This document shows positions 37,701-48,415 of a DNA stretch of 64,000 nucleotides, one piece after another. The position numbers were made by a program, and so were the translations under genes. Below the pieces are notes generated by a model, which saw nothing but the letters and a program-made list of their open reading frames with translations, searched no databases and had not been told where the DNA came from. The stretch's first letter is position 1, and each line of letters begins with the position of its first letter. Origin of the DNA: Dactylellina haptotyla. Taxonomy: Eukaryota > Ascomycota > Orbiliomycetes > Orbiliales > Orbiliaceae. The DNA lies in contig CM062379.1 of assembly GCA_031310005.1 (NCBI GenBank), forward strand, positions 6,510,001 to 6,574,000. Reading direction: 5' to 3'.

Positions 37701-38505
37701 TTAAACGCTAGCTTGCTGCTGTTGTAGCTGGAGGTAGTAATATCCACCAGCGGCGAGACCGGCGACGAGAACGGCGTACACGATACCGGGGCTAGAAACG
37801 AGTCAGTAACTGATCACGAGCTTGCTGTAAAGATTTGCGCATAGCAGGAAGGATTGTTCAACGTACATCCCACCGGACGATCCCTCGTCGCCCGACGAAG
37901 CAGAGGTGCGAGCTTTGACAGCTGGCTTGGGGTCGCTTGGCTAAACAATTGCAGATAAAGTCAGTAAGTCGCCTATAGCATGTGCAGCAGTGAACGAGGA
38001 ATCGAACGTACATCCCGTTTTAGGTTTCCAACGATGTACTTTGCGAGGATTTCTCGAGCCTCATCGGAATGACCGACATCCTATTGCGTGGTAGCCCCGC
38101 CTCACGATTAGCTTCCCAGACCAAAACATTTCCCAAAAAAAGGATCGATTCTCGAAAATGGAAATCCCCCGAAGCTAGCAGAAGCCTAGCGGAGCCCAAG
38201 GAGAGCAAAGTGGCGTGATAGTAACGGTACCTCGAAAGCTTCAGTTCCATCCTGTCCAGCGACGTCTAGCATAACCTCCTCACCACCCCTGTCATGTGAT
38301 TACCAATGTTAGCTCTATGATTCGCCGAAAATAAGGGGGATTTGAGAGCGGAATTCTGCAAGGTGCAGAGAATAGAAGATACGTACGGGTGCTCGTCCAC
38401 AAATTTCGAGACATCGTAGACCTTCTCGTCGATAACGACCCATAGGCTCTCCTTGGTGTCGTGCTCGCCGACCTGGGAGTAGGAGATTTCAGCAGTTGTC
38501 GCCAT
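37701..38505 (-). CDS. CYB5: Cytochrome b5, tail-anchored
   Basis: Exons 38505-38387, 38288-38231, 38080-38012, 37940-37867 and 37791-37701 encode 136 residues. The protein carries one haem and passes electrons to membrane desaturases, hydroxylases and P450s. The haem-binding fold is clear: WVVIDEKVYDVSKFVDEHPG followed by GEEVMLDVAGQDGTEAFEDV, with axial ligands H39 (HPGG) and H63 (VGHS). A polar linker (about 80-105) leads to a C-terminal hydrophobic anchor (GIVYAVLVAGLAAGGYYY), so it is a tail-anchored protein of the ER or outer mitochondrial membrane. The in-frame stretch upstream of the ATG at 38505 lacks family resemblance, so this start is preferred. Confidence 0.96.
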
Positions 38506-39580
38506 TGTTGTAGCGGGTGGTTCAAGCTCGATTGATCGCGGAAGGATAGCTGGTCGGATTGCTGTAGGAGAGAGGAACGTCTCGTGGTGGTTCTGCAAGC
38601 TCCGGGGGGGTTTTTCTTTGGCGCAGAGGAGAGAAGAGGAATTGGAAAATTTCAGAGTGTTCTCCTGGAATTAATTTTTAGGTTTTTTAGTTTTAAGATG
38701 TGGTTTGGGTTGGAAAAGAACAGCGAATAATTCGTTGAGAAAGGTTTCACAGGGGAGCCAAGCAACAAGCTCGCTCGGAGCTAAGCTCGTATCCGCTTTC
38801 GTGTTCGGGAAACTGACAACCGACACGCCGGGACCAGATCTGAAGGCATGTGCATGTTTCAACAGGACTGATACCGAGTTTACGACGACGTCTGCAGCAC
38901 TAGACTGTGCGGGGAACTTCCACGGCTTAAATTGGCTTGTCGGGGCTTTTTCACGGATCGACAAAGCCCCGACATGAATCGATAGACGAAGGAGCAGGTG
39001 TATGCAGGTACAGGGTTTTGAATTCAACCTCCAGGTGGAGATAGGCAGAAGCTATCCCGATGGCATCATGGCATGAGAATGTATATCAATGGCAAGTTCA
39101 AGGCCATTTATCCAAGACCGTGTTCGTTTGATATTTCGAGAAGAAATAAGGTAGAAAGGAGGATTGACCACGAGACAAGTAGAAAAGGCAGTGGAGAGAA
39201 GGAGAATCTCGATCAAATGAAGAATAGAAAAATCTACTAAACAACATGCTCGCAAAAAGTACAGGACCCAAAGGATATATAGTAGTAGTAGAAAACACCA
39301 TAGAATAGAAAGCCCATTGAAGGACGCTTCGAAGGCCCTATCGGCGAACCCGCTAGGAAACCGGAAGAACATGAGAGGAAATTCTAAAAAAAGCCATCGA
39401 AAGGTCGCAGTTACGAGACAGCTAGGAGGCATGGGTATAAAGTAATAGGAAAAAGCCCAAAGAGACTAGCCGAATGAGAATTTGTGTATTCCCCTTCAAG
39501 AAAATCGGAGCGTCTAGAAGAGAAGCCACGAGCTACATATTTTGGCGGTTTGGACTGCATGCAGAAACCACTTGCAGCAA
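38506..39580. other. Intergenic between CYB5 and the Roadblock gene
   Basis: This holds the CYB5 promoter and 5' leader at the left and the 3' untranslated region of the Roadblock gene at the right. A minus frame at 39052-39432 is Leu/Phe-rich, but this reflects purine-rich plus-strand DNA and no start or splice context supports it. Confidence 0.5.
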
Positions 39581-40424
39581 TCAGAGATCCTCCGGGGGCT
39601 CAAAGTCCTTCAGTTCCTTTTGGAGATAATCGACAAGAGTTTGTGATGCAACTTTGAGCACACCGGTTCCCACAGCGCCTCCGCTTCCTACCCCTCCGCT
39701 ACCGCTACCAGTGGCGGATGTTGGCCCTCCGGTTCCAGTTCCAGGAGCAGAGGGTCTAAGAGATGGCCCGGGGCCTCTTGACGTTCCTATCCCCGGATCG
39801 TGGTCGGATCCTTCGCCTGAGTGCTGACTCGAACTTGACGAAGGGTGGCCGGTACCGTGCCGCCTTCCGATCATCCCCAGCAGTATCCTGGGCGAGACAG
39901 CCTGGATATTCAGATTGTATTCAGTCAATTCCACGGTCAGAGTCTTGACGTGGTCTTGACTACTGGTCCCAGTCCTGGAGTTCGAACTTCTCGACGCGGT
40001 AGTAGGTGTTGGAGCGGTCGGAGCGTCCTGGGGAGCGACGGCTTTCTGGAGGAGACCATCTGTAGCTACGCGTTCGTACGTGGACCATATATTCGCGGCC
40101 AGAGCGGCGTGTACTCTTGCCTTCTTGGCATCCTGGGAATTTGGGGTGGCGGACGAGGCTAATAGGTTTCCTGACGGGGTGAATAATCTGGGGAAAAGAG
40201 AGAACAGAATGTTCGGTTAGCTTGGTATGATCACATCTTTGCGTAGACGGCGGCGGGTGTTCTGGCTCTCGCGGTGGGCGGATGGTGAACGGGGCCGATC
40301 AAGGGCGAGAGGGATGGGTGGAGAGGTGTTTGTGCAGATTGTCCCTGCCCACTTACATTACCGAAGACACGTGCTCCGATAGCGACTGAGAGAGCAGCGC
40401 ATTAAGCGGTTTTGTCTTGAGCAT
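39581..40424 (-). CDS. Roadblock/LC7 protein, LAMTOR2 (Ragulator/EGO) type
   Basis: Two exons, 40424-40357 and 40187-39581, encode 224 residues. The start MLKTKPLNALLSQSLSEHV followed by ILFTPSGNLLA, then LAANIWSTYERV, is typical of fungal LAMTOR2/Roadblock proteins. In the Ragulator/EGO complex this subunit helps tether Rag GTPases to the lysosome or vacuole for TORC1 activation by amino acids. LTVELTEYNLNIQAVSPRIL and TLVDYLQKELKDFE give the remaining strands and final helix. Between them lies a Gly/Ser/Pro-rich insertion of roughly 70 residues, and a shorter Thr/Ser/Pro/Ala-rich one lies before the LTVEL strand. Animal LAMTOR2 has about 125 residues, so the insertions explain the extra length. 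Assignment to LAMTOR2 rather than another Roadblock paralogue is likely but not proven. Confidence 0.85.
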
Positions 40425-43400
40425 TTGGAGCTGGCCGGATGGCAGGAGGGAGACCCGGGTCCCTCGAGACAGAGAAGTTGGTTGATGTTCTTTTTCTCAG
40501 AGGTGTAGTTGCATGCAGGGTGGTTTTTTTTTCTTGAATAAAAATATAAAAAAAAGTAGTAGAGGTAGTCGTCGTCCTGCTCGTCGTAGGAAGAGGTTTA
40601 TGAGAGATATGAACCGAAAACCTTCTTTTCTTTTCTTTTCTTGCCTTTCTGGGCTGGGGCTGGGCTGGATGGGGTCGAGAGTTATGGATATGTTATGTTC
40701 CGCCGAAGAGCTCGAGATGCAATATACCTGAGGAGAGGAACGCTTCGATTGCCCGACGTAGTGAACAATTCTGTTATCGATAAATTGGCAAAAAAAAGAA
40801 ACAGAAGGAAAACCCTGTTTAGCCGCAACGAAACGAAGCCTGGAGGAGGGCCAATAAATGCAGATGCAGACGGATGCAAGCAGAAATGGGTTTGATGTTG
40901 GATTATTTCGAACGAGTGTGTCCGTTCGTCTGTCGTTCGTCCCGGAGACTCGTTCGTAACTTATATTAGCACGAGCTATGCATACGTGCGGGTACTTTTT
41001 GGGGCTCGCCGCTGGTGATAGCACTGGGTCGGTCTGGTCTGTCAACCCCGAGTTCATGCAATTTGGTTACCTAGCCCCCAGAAAAGCGAACTAGCTCGAG
41101 CACCCTTGAGATCCGATTCCCAGTGAGAAAGTCTGCATGCGAGGTGCGCTAGGTGGGGACAGGACAGGTTCCCCCAGGAAAAAGGAAAGCCTCGTTCGAG
41201 GAAGGTGGTGGAGGGAGAGGAGGGGAGGTGGAGGAGGAGGAAGACGGACGCACCACGAGGGTGGTTTCCCAAGGAGGTCGACGAGGTGAGATGTTGTCTG
41301 TATATCCTCGGTGTCTTTGGTGTGGTGGTGGCGGTGGTGGTGGTGGTGTGGGCTATTATATCAGGTAATTGGAATTGGAACTGAAGCCCGTTCTGAACCC
41401 CACGATGCCTCCGCCAGCGACGACGGTGTTGCTTTGGGCACTTGGTCATCCGCTCACATTCCTTCTTCTGTCTCTCCTCGCACACGCCCGAACGAGACCG
41501 TTTGACGCCGTCTTTTCTTTTTGTCCTCGCTCTCTTTTCATCTCATCATCCTCCGGCTTGATGGTTGATGCCCGCGAGACCGTGCATTTCTTTTTGTTTC
41601 CCCCCGGCTCACAGAGATCTCCCCTTCTTGTGAAGGGGTTCCTCGATAAGCCGGCACGGCGCTCATGCACGGTGCTGCACTGCACTCCAGAAGGTGGCTC
41701 CGGTCCACCGAAAAGAGTATCGACATCATTCGATCAATGAAAGCCCTCGGAGTATGCATGCTGCGCTGCTGGTCTCGGCTGGAACCTCAGCATTCAAATG
41801 CAATCTGCAGACCTCCAAACCAAGTAACGACAGAACGAAAAACACCACTAATCAAGTCAGAGCGAAGAAGAAGAAACATAGAAAACGAAAATGAAGGGAC
41901 AAGAAAAAAAAAAGGAAAGAAAGGATTATGTGGGTGCCACATATCGCATCTCACGAGTTCCAAGCTGCATTGAGAATCACCATACAAATTGAGAACGGAC
42001 GTGGGCTTCAATGCTACTAATTTCTTATATCTTTGAAACCTATTCGTTGGGATGCTCATCCGACTGGGAAAGAGACCCACGCCATTGGGTCGAGACCCCA
42101 TTGAGTTTCCCGCTAGCTCGTGGTGCTTTCGATAGTTGTATCAGAAAGCCAAGTGCAAGCCAGCTCCTTGTTGAGCCTCAAACTAACGGGGTTCTTTTTC
42201 TCCAGCTCGAACCAAAAGGAAACTTTGGACGAACGCGCGGTCTGGGAAACATGTCCAGTGACGCTGCTCCGCCGTCACTTCCACCCATGTCGAATAGAAG
42301 TATTTTATCTACGGTAAGGATATCTACCAGAGAACACGCAGAGGGACCCTTGGAGCTTTGACTTGCGCGATTTTTTGTTTCTCTCTCGCATGTTAATCGT
42401 CCATGCTATGCTGGTACTACCGAACCTCGACGAGAAAACAAACGCCCTGCGGTATTTCGACAACGGTGGATTTGTGCAAAATCGAGAAATCCCTACCGAC
42501 AAAAGGAACTTGTTTCAGACAATTCCTCTCGATTTGATGGGCATTTGTGGGATATTTTTGTTTCACATTTAACGAATGGCTTGCTCGCGAATTGGCTGTG
42601 CTATGACGTCCCGGACCCAGTGCGACCTTGCAAATCCGCCTGATAACCGAAGGGTCGTTCGGATGAGAAAGAAACGTGTTTGCAGCTTTCTGGTTACAAG
42701 GTCAAGAGGGTCTCAGCTGATTTGGGATTGATACCAAAGCGAAGATTTCGAAGAAAAAATAATAAATTAAAAATAGTGTGTCATAAAGGTGAGGCATCAT
42801 GGGAAATTCCGCTTGCTGACGATAATTCGTGAAGTCATCAACTTGCCGCTTCCTATACCCGGTTTTTGCAATCCGAGAACAAGGGTTCCCTTTTTTTTCT
42901 TTTCTAAAACCGTACGGGTATGTCCTGATCGTGAGATTTTTTTCTTTCACCTTATCCCTTTTCGTGAGTATAAAAATTTTCCTCTGGCTGCATAGTATGC
43001 CTATTTGTGCCTTCTGCGCCACGAGGTATCATTCTCGGTAATGGGGAGCAGGTAGGCGAAAATCGAGGCGCCATTCCATTATGGGATTTTGCCCTCAAAA
43101 AAAAGAACTCACTATCATTTCCCTTCATACCCCAGTATATGAACTGGAATTATTTTCAGGGGAAAAAGTCTCCCAACTCTGAATGCACATGATGGTGTTC
43201 TGGAAGCTTTTTCACAAACCTCTTAATATATGACCCCGGCCTATAACGATAGAGCTATTTATCTGAAGCATCAAGACGGCGCCGGTCCGGGTTTGTGACC
43301 CAGGTAGATGACATCGCTCTGCATGCGAAGAATTACCAAACCGATTGAAAGTTGCGGCCGACATTCCGCCTGAACTCTGACTAAGCCGAGGGTTCCGGTT

Positions 43401-43850
43401 GACCATGAGGCGATATTGGCATCCGTAGCTCTAAAGAACTTTTTTGAGAGAGAGTTGTAGACCAAAACTCTTTCTAGAAAAGCATCTTTAGAATTACGGA
43501 TGCTGATAGGAAGTGTTTCTCTGTATCTTGGGGTTTAATAGGCTACCATTCTACTAAAAACCCTACCCCCACAGCTTACATTGACCTACATACTGGCATC
43601 TGCCTGGAACTCTCAAAGCTGCGCACGTGTCAATAGATAACAAGTAATGCGGCTATTTCAAGGAGGCGGAGGCGGTGTTTCAGATACTTCATAAAAATCT
43701 TACGTTCCACAAATTAATATTAATATAATCAGAAGAAACAGAAACAGAAACAAAACGTCGTGTCGGTTCGACAAAGTCTCAGCGATATTCTTTGTCGCTC
43801 CATTTTCCAAAGACCCCACAGCGCATGGACCCTTCTTAACACTTTACAAG
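40425..43850. other. Upstream region of the Roadblock gene and gap to the Myb-like cluster
   Basis: About 3.4 kb without a recognised gene. The left part should be promoter and 5' leader of the Roadblock gene and carries G-rich GGA/GGT tracts at 41199-41246 and 41319-41349. Open frames at 40497-41057, 41054-41485 and 42011-42361 are low complexity or unsupported. Confidence 0.45.
41199..41349. repeat. G-rich GGA and GGT tracts
   Basis: Two purine/G-rich stretches (41199-41246, mostly GGA and GGT; 41319-41349, mostly GGT) lie upstream of the minus-strand Roadblock gene. Several GG runs with one- to three-base spacers could form a two-layer G-quadruplex on the plus strand. On the sense strand they read as ACC and TCC repeats. 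Confidence 0.6.
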
Positions 43851-44357
43851 CTAGGCCGCCTTCTTTCCGTCCTTGGTGCTGCCACGTGCTACTGTTGTAC
43901 TCCTAGTAACTCGTTTCTGCTCATCTGAGTTTGCTGACTTTGTCGACGGCTCGGATTTAACCCCTTCTTCTGGGTCGGTAAACCTGACTTTCTTCTTTCT
44001 TCGAGTCTCAGCTCCTTTGGGTGTGTCATCCGCCGTGGCGTTCGAAACCGTTTCCTCTTTTTTACTACCCTTTTGGTGCTCTCTGATGCAGGATTTCACG
44101 GTGGCTTTGATACTTTTGAAGCGTGATCGTGCGCCGCCGTCGGTGGAGTACCTGGTGGCTTTTGAGACTATGGAAAAGTCGATCTTGGGCTGATAGGGAA
44201 ATGCGGAAATGCGGGCTGTTAGTATATTTGGTAGCTGAATTATGTAAAGCTATGGTGGCGAGCGGTGAACACGGGATAAACTCACATCGATTATTGACTC
44301 GAGACAGCAGAGTAGGAACTCGGCATCTGTGATAGGGTTTGTCGTGCCTTTTACCAT
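43851..44357 (-). CDS. Small Myb-like DNA-binding protein, cluster member A
   Basis: Exons 44357-44286 and 44189-43851 encode 136 residues; the 96-bp intron is phase 0. Exon 1 gives MVKGTTNPITDAEFLLCCLE, the first helix. Exon 2 gives IDFSIVSKATRYSTDGGARS and RFKSIKATVK, the second and third helices. The pattern of acidic residue, hydrophobic helix, Ala helix and R-[FYLM]-x-x-[IL]-K matches the small fungal Myb-like family (I believe Pfam Myb_DNA-bind_8). The tail is charged: KKEETV, ETRRKKKVRFTDPEEG, and ends in DGKKAA. Partners and targets are unknown. Four paralogues follow within 4.5 kb. A palindrome and TAGGTATC repeats lie just upstream of its ATG. Confidence 0.75.
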
Positions 44358-44986
44358 TTTAGGAGGGATACCTAGGTATCTAGGTATCTGAATATATGGA
44401 CAAATATATCTGAGTGTTATCCTCTAGGAAATGTCTTTTAGGTATCAGGATATAGTTTGGCTTGATCAATTGAGAAAGCGGTGCTTGACACAGAGCTACG
44501 TCTACGAATACCTTTGAATTTATACTTTTCATGATACGCGCTCAAGTTTCGTCCTTTTTCGAATGGCTACTTGATGTTTCTACATGGAAACATCAACATT
44601 TGTCTTATGTCTCGCTGCGATCAAATTCTATAGGGAACTAAATTCACGAAACAGCGAGTCTGCGTAAATCGAGATGATTATATGATTCAGTCAGGCTTAT
44701 ATGAACCATCCTTAAACTAACAGCTATGTATTGTTTTTTGGTATAACGATATCCTAGAACGGGAAGTTTTCAAATTCTCCTTGAATTACAAAACAACGAA
44801 TGAATTGATTCAAGCTATTGGATCCCCCTTCGAAGGTCTGGAACAATCTCGCACCAACACTTCCTATGGTTTGATAGAAATTGACCAGAAGAAAACTAAA
44901 GCCCAGTTACACTAATAACTACGGTAAGCAGAAAAGTAACTTGGCGGATAGAAACACATCCATGGCCGACTTGGCGGCTTATGATT
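44358..44986. promoter_or_regulatory. Spacer between cluster members A and B
   Basis: This AT-rich spacer holds the promoter of A and the 3' region of B. It carries the GATACCTAGGTATC palindrome and three TAGGTATC words near the A start. No further gene is seen. Confidence 0.55.
44367..44446. promoter_or_regulatory. Palindrome and TAGGTATC repeats upstream of member A
   Basis: GATACCTAGGTATC at 44367-44380 is a perfect 14-bp palindrome. TAGGTATC occurs at 44373-44380, again directly after it at 44381-44388, and at 44439-44446. It lies 10-90 bp upstream of the member A start codon, where an operator or activator site would be expected. The binding protein is unknown. Confidence 0.45.
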
Positions 44987-45377
44987 TCAGGAGCTAGCCT
45001 TTCGTTTTCTTCCGCGCTTCGCCTTTCGCTTAGGCTCTTCGTCTGTTTCGGTAGAGGTAGCGGGTTGCTCAACTTGTGCCTCATCTTCTGCATCTTGACC
45101 AGCGCCATCCTCTTGCTTGCTTGATTGTAATTTCTTTCTCAAGTTTCTCATTCTGTTCGATGCGACTTTGTCACTTGAGTAGCCGAGATCTCTGGCGACA
45201 GCGGTATAGTCGATTTTGATCTGTGGGTTGCCAATTTTTATTGAAAATTAGCATTTTTAACAAAAAAGCCTAGGATACTGAGAAGATAAAGAAGGGGCCG
45301 TAATTTACATTTTGGGCATGTTTTATGCACAAGAGAAGAAATTCTTCGTCGTTGATAGCGGTGGTTTTGCCAACCAT
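44987..45377 (-). CDS. Small Myb-like DNA-binding protein, cluster member B
   Basis: Exons 45377-45309 and 45220-44987 encode 100 residues, with an 88-bp phase-0 intron at the same place as in A. Exon 1 reads MVGKTTAINDEEFLLLCIKH. Exon 2 has IDYTAVARDLGYSSDKVASN followed by RMRNLRKKLQ, then an acidic stretch (EDGAGQDAEDEAQ) and a strongly basic C-terminus (EPKRKAKRGRKRKASS) that could serve as nuclear localisation signal and DNA-backbone contact. It resembles A most closely at the N-terminus (MVxxTT, EFLLxC), suggesting that A and B arose by local duplication. Function is otherwise unknown. Confidence 0.75.
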
Positions 45378-46054
45378 TATTTCCCCTGACAGGAAAGCAA
45401 TATCGCGTTGCCGTAGAAAAATTTAATTTGAATTTGTATCAAAAGCGAGTGGAATAGTCACGAACTATTGTTCTAATGTTGGCTGGAAAGGCTCTGCACA
45501 GGATGGATATAGCTTTGCAAATTTGGTGGAAGAAAATATTTTATTTTATTATCTGGAAAGCATTGCGAAGTGTAGTACTGAAAGTAGGAGCTGAATGGCA
45601 TATATAAGCACTGATATCCTATATATCCTAATTTATGTTCAAATTGAAGTAGCAGATAAATTCTGGAGCAGCTTCCTGGTGATTCAGGCATTTTTCATTC
45701 GCTTGGATGCTAATGGACTTAGCTCAAGTCTGATAGGAATCAATATTCCGTGCAGAAGTTTCAAGATCCCGGATTTAGATCGGAGCAGGGTTTGCAGCAG
45801 GATTCTACAGCAGTTTAAGATGGTTCTAGACAAGTGGGCATTCATAGAAGTGAATAGAGTCTCTTGGCTGAGTGTTGTTACCCACAAGTTGCACGCTCCT
45901 TCCCTCCTTTTCAGGAAATCCAACATCCAACAACACCATAACTTTGTGTCTCGATCGTCTTTCCCAGCCTTGTCAAATAGCAAGAAGGTGTCCCCAACCT
46001 CTAAAATACTCGGTAGACAAGCGATACAACGAGTCCAAAAAACTATTGTGAAAT
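45378..46054. promoter_or_regulatory. Divergent spacer between members B and C
   Basis: B runs left and C runs right, so both promoters lie in these 677 bp. Two overlapping open frames (plus 45595-46086, 163 codons; minus 45684-46118, 144 codons) cover much of it. Neither resembles a known protein, and the first overlaps the start of C, so I leave them as uncertain. Confidence 0.45.
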
Positions 46055-46749
46055 ATGTCTCGCCACTACCCTGCTCCCAATTCTGATACGATGAAAGAGT
46101 TAATCTTGATGCAAGCAATCATCAACGCTTATAATGTAAGTATTCCAGTCTGTCAACTTGTAATCTGCGGTCTAGAAGGATGTTTCTGAGCGGGTGTAAA
46201 AATGGCTTTGTGAATCATGCTTGCATCATGCACATTTTTTCATGCACATGCAACATCCCGCATTCCAAGTATTCGGTCAGGTGTTGCACCAACGCCTGCC
46301 CTTGATTCGGCGATTTCTCACAAGCATGCATGAAACAGCTTCCGCCAAAGTTCGAGCTTGCCGCGAAGGCTCTAAAGATCACCACAGGGGCTGTATCGAG
46401 CCGCTACAGCCGTCTCAAAAAGAAAATCGAAGCTGCAGGGGCGTTGTATCCTCTGTTCGATGTGGGGCCGGATGGCAAACCCATCAAGCGTGGCAGGGGC
46501 CGACCTCCGAAGAAAGCTAAGGTGCCTATGTCAACGAAGCAGGCTGCTATTGTCGCGACCATGGAAGACGATGAGGAAGACGACGAAGAGATGATTGATG
46601 CCCCACCTACAAACGGCAAATCAAGTGGCTTTGAAAGCAAGAAACTTGATTTTGGGATGCCTGAAGACATAGATGTCAAAGTTAAAGTGGAAGATGACTT
46701 AGATTCGGAGGAAGAAAGCGAAAGCTTGGAAGAAGAGTATTCTGAGTGA
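46055..46749 (+). CDS. Myb-like protein with an AT-hook, cluster member C
   Basis: Exons 46055-46135 and 46339-46749 encode 163 residues. The phase-0 intron is in the family position but longer (203 bp) than in the siblings. Exon 1 ends DTMKELILMQAIINAYN, the first helix. Exon 2 has FELAAKALKITTGAVSSRYS then RLKKKIEAAG. Unlike the others it goes on to an AT-hook (KRGRGRPPKKAK), which binds the minor groove of AT-rich DNA, then an acidic tail (MEDDEEDDEEM, EEESESLEEEYSE). The combination suggests a chromatin or transcription role, which is inference. It is the most divergent member of the cluster. The exon 2 acceptor (AAACAG) was chosen because it keeps frame and restores the motif. Confidence 0.75.
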
Positions 46750-47308
46750 TATTGTTTTCTATCTTTTAAATATGTTATGGGAATATTATTGCTGGTGAAA
46801 TTTTGGGCCCATTAACTTGCAGTGTTTACGCATGCGGGTAAGGAAAATGGTTGGAAGTTGGATTTTAGGCTGTGACTGTACACTTATAATTATTATATCT
46901 GGAATGTTTGTTTGAAATTCTAAGGGAGCGGAGGAAAAAGCAAGTCATCAGTTTGAGGATCTTGGATTATTCTTTTGGACTGCGATAAGTGAATCGATAA
47001 CGTCATGGGAAAAGATTAGGCCCCAAGTAACTTGATACCCTATTTCATAAAATGGCGATTGAAGTCGGTTTGGGGAATGCTATATCGATTGGCGGTTCCA
47101 ACGGCGAGTATTACGGAATCTGTTATTAGTCCCTAAAGTTGATCAAGTACTTAGTCGGCTTGAATATAAATAGCCTATTAACCCGACCCTTTAGCTTCAG
47201 CTGATCAGAAGATATATAGCTCATTTAATCTACTTCAGACTCGCAAAAATATACCATAACTACATTATCGATTCTATATTCTGCGTTATATTGCCTGGGT
47301 AATTTACA
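46750..47308. other. Spacer between members C and D
   Basis: AT-rich intergenic sequence holding the 3' region of C and the promoter of D. No gene is seen. Confidence 0.55.
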
Positions 47309-47711
47309 ATGGGTAATCCAAGTTTCGACCCAAATTCAGCTGGTAACCACAAGTTCCTTATGCTTGTGTTGAAGTATACCGATATCAGAGCGGTAAGCCT
47401 GAATCATCCTATCGATGAAAAATAAGGTATTCCGCCATGCTAACTCCGTTGAATAGTTGGATGTAAACGCCATCGCAAAGGAGGCTGGTATCACCATCGG
47501 ATCCGCCCAGCAGAGGCTTCGAGGCATCAAGAAAGCGCTCGAACAGGCGGCGGAAAAAGGCGACGGGGAAGAGAAAACACCAAGTCCTAACGTGTCTCCA
47601 AAGAAACGAGTTGCAAGTTTTACGATGGGGTCAACTCCTCGATCGAGGAAGAGAGTGCGAGTGATTCAGGTTGCTGAGCAGGAACATGGGGAAGAAAGCT
47701 CAGAGGACTAA
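47309..47711 (+). CDS. Small Myb-like DNA-binding protein, cluster member D
   Basis: Exons 47309-47392 and 47457-47711 encode 112 residues, with a 64-bp phase-0 intron. Exon 1 reads MGNPSFDPNSAGNHKFLMLV and continues LKYTDIRA. Exon 2 gives LDVNAIAKEAGITIGSAQQR followed by LRGIKKALEQ, the second and third helices. The tail has Ser-Pro sites (TPSPNVSPKKR), a basic block (PRSRKRVRV) and an acidic end (EEHGEES-like, SSED). It is closest to member E: both start with x-F-[DN]-P-x-S-A-G and share AxAxEx-GIT. This points to a recent tandem duplication in the same orientation. Biological role is unknown. Confidence 0.8.
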
Positions 47712-48415
47712 AGGTGCCCGAATCAGCAAGTGTTGTTTGTTGGATATGAATGGGAATGCGGGTGGAATGGTTTGGGACGGGATTTAGTTGGAAATACTTG
47801 GCAAGCTTCTTTTAGGATTTTAAATGTTGGAATCGGATATCGCAATGGTGGTATGAGTATTTTGTGGTTGAGAAACCCTGTAGTTAATCCTGTTTTCGGA
47901 AAATTACTCGGCTAGTCTTTTATCGTTATCTTTTGATATGGATTTTCGATTCAGGCACGTTGAATGTGTAGGCTACATGCCGTCCCGAAGTTTTAGTTCT
48001 GAGTTTTGTTATACTGCAGGGATATCCGATCTAGAAGTACGGATTCTCGGCGAATATCGTAATTTTACGTAATCAATCCCTGTTTTTCGATAGCTATACC
48101 ACTATATAACTATTGTGAGCAAGAGGCAGCTCAACCAGCACTAACTGATACAATTCGACTGGGCAGAAGTTAAACTTGGGTGTTGATTTATCAGGCATGA
48201 TAGCTATGAGCATATTCTAGAATCGAAGGATTTATTCTACTGTGGATTTGCGGCACATATATAGTTTGTACCTCCTATAAGAGAGAACCTCGCCATTTGT
48301 CCACTCACCTGGAACACATCCATAGTCTTGAACCACAATATCTTGCCTGTTATCGGTATCACCCGAACTCGAGGATATTAATCTGAAGAATCGACCTGAA
48401 AGTTCATCAAGAAGC
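47712..48415. other. Spacer between members D and E
   Basis: AT-rich intergenic sequence with the 3' region of D and the promoter of E. I looked for a further degenerate family copy and saw none. Confidence 0.55.

Noticed and set aside
39052-39432. Hydrophobic minus frame of 126 codons
   Set aside because: It lies in the 3' flank of the Roadblock gene; the Leu/Phe content follows from purine-rich plus-strand DNA.
40497-41057. Minus frame of 186 codons upstream of the Roadblock gene
   Set aside because: Low complexity, includes runs translated from homopolymers, and fits a leader or promoter region better.
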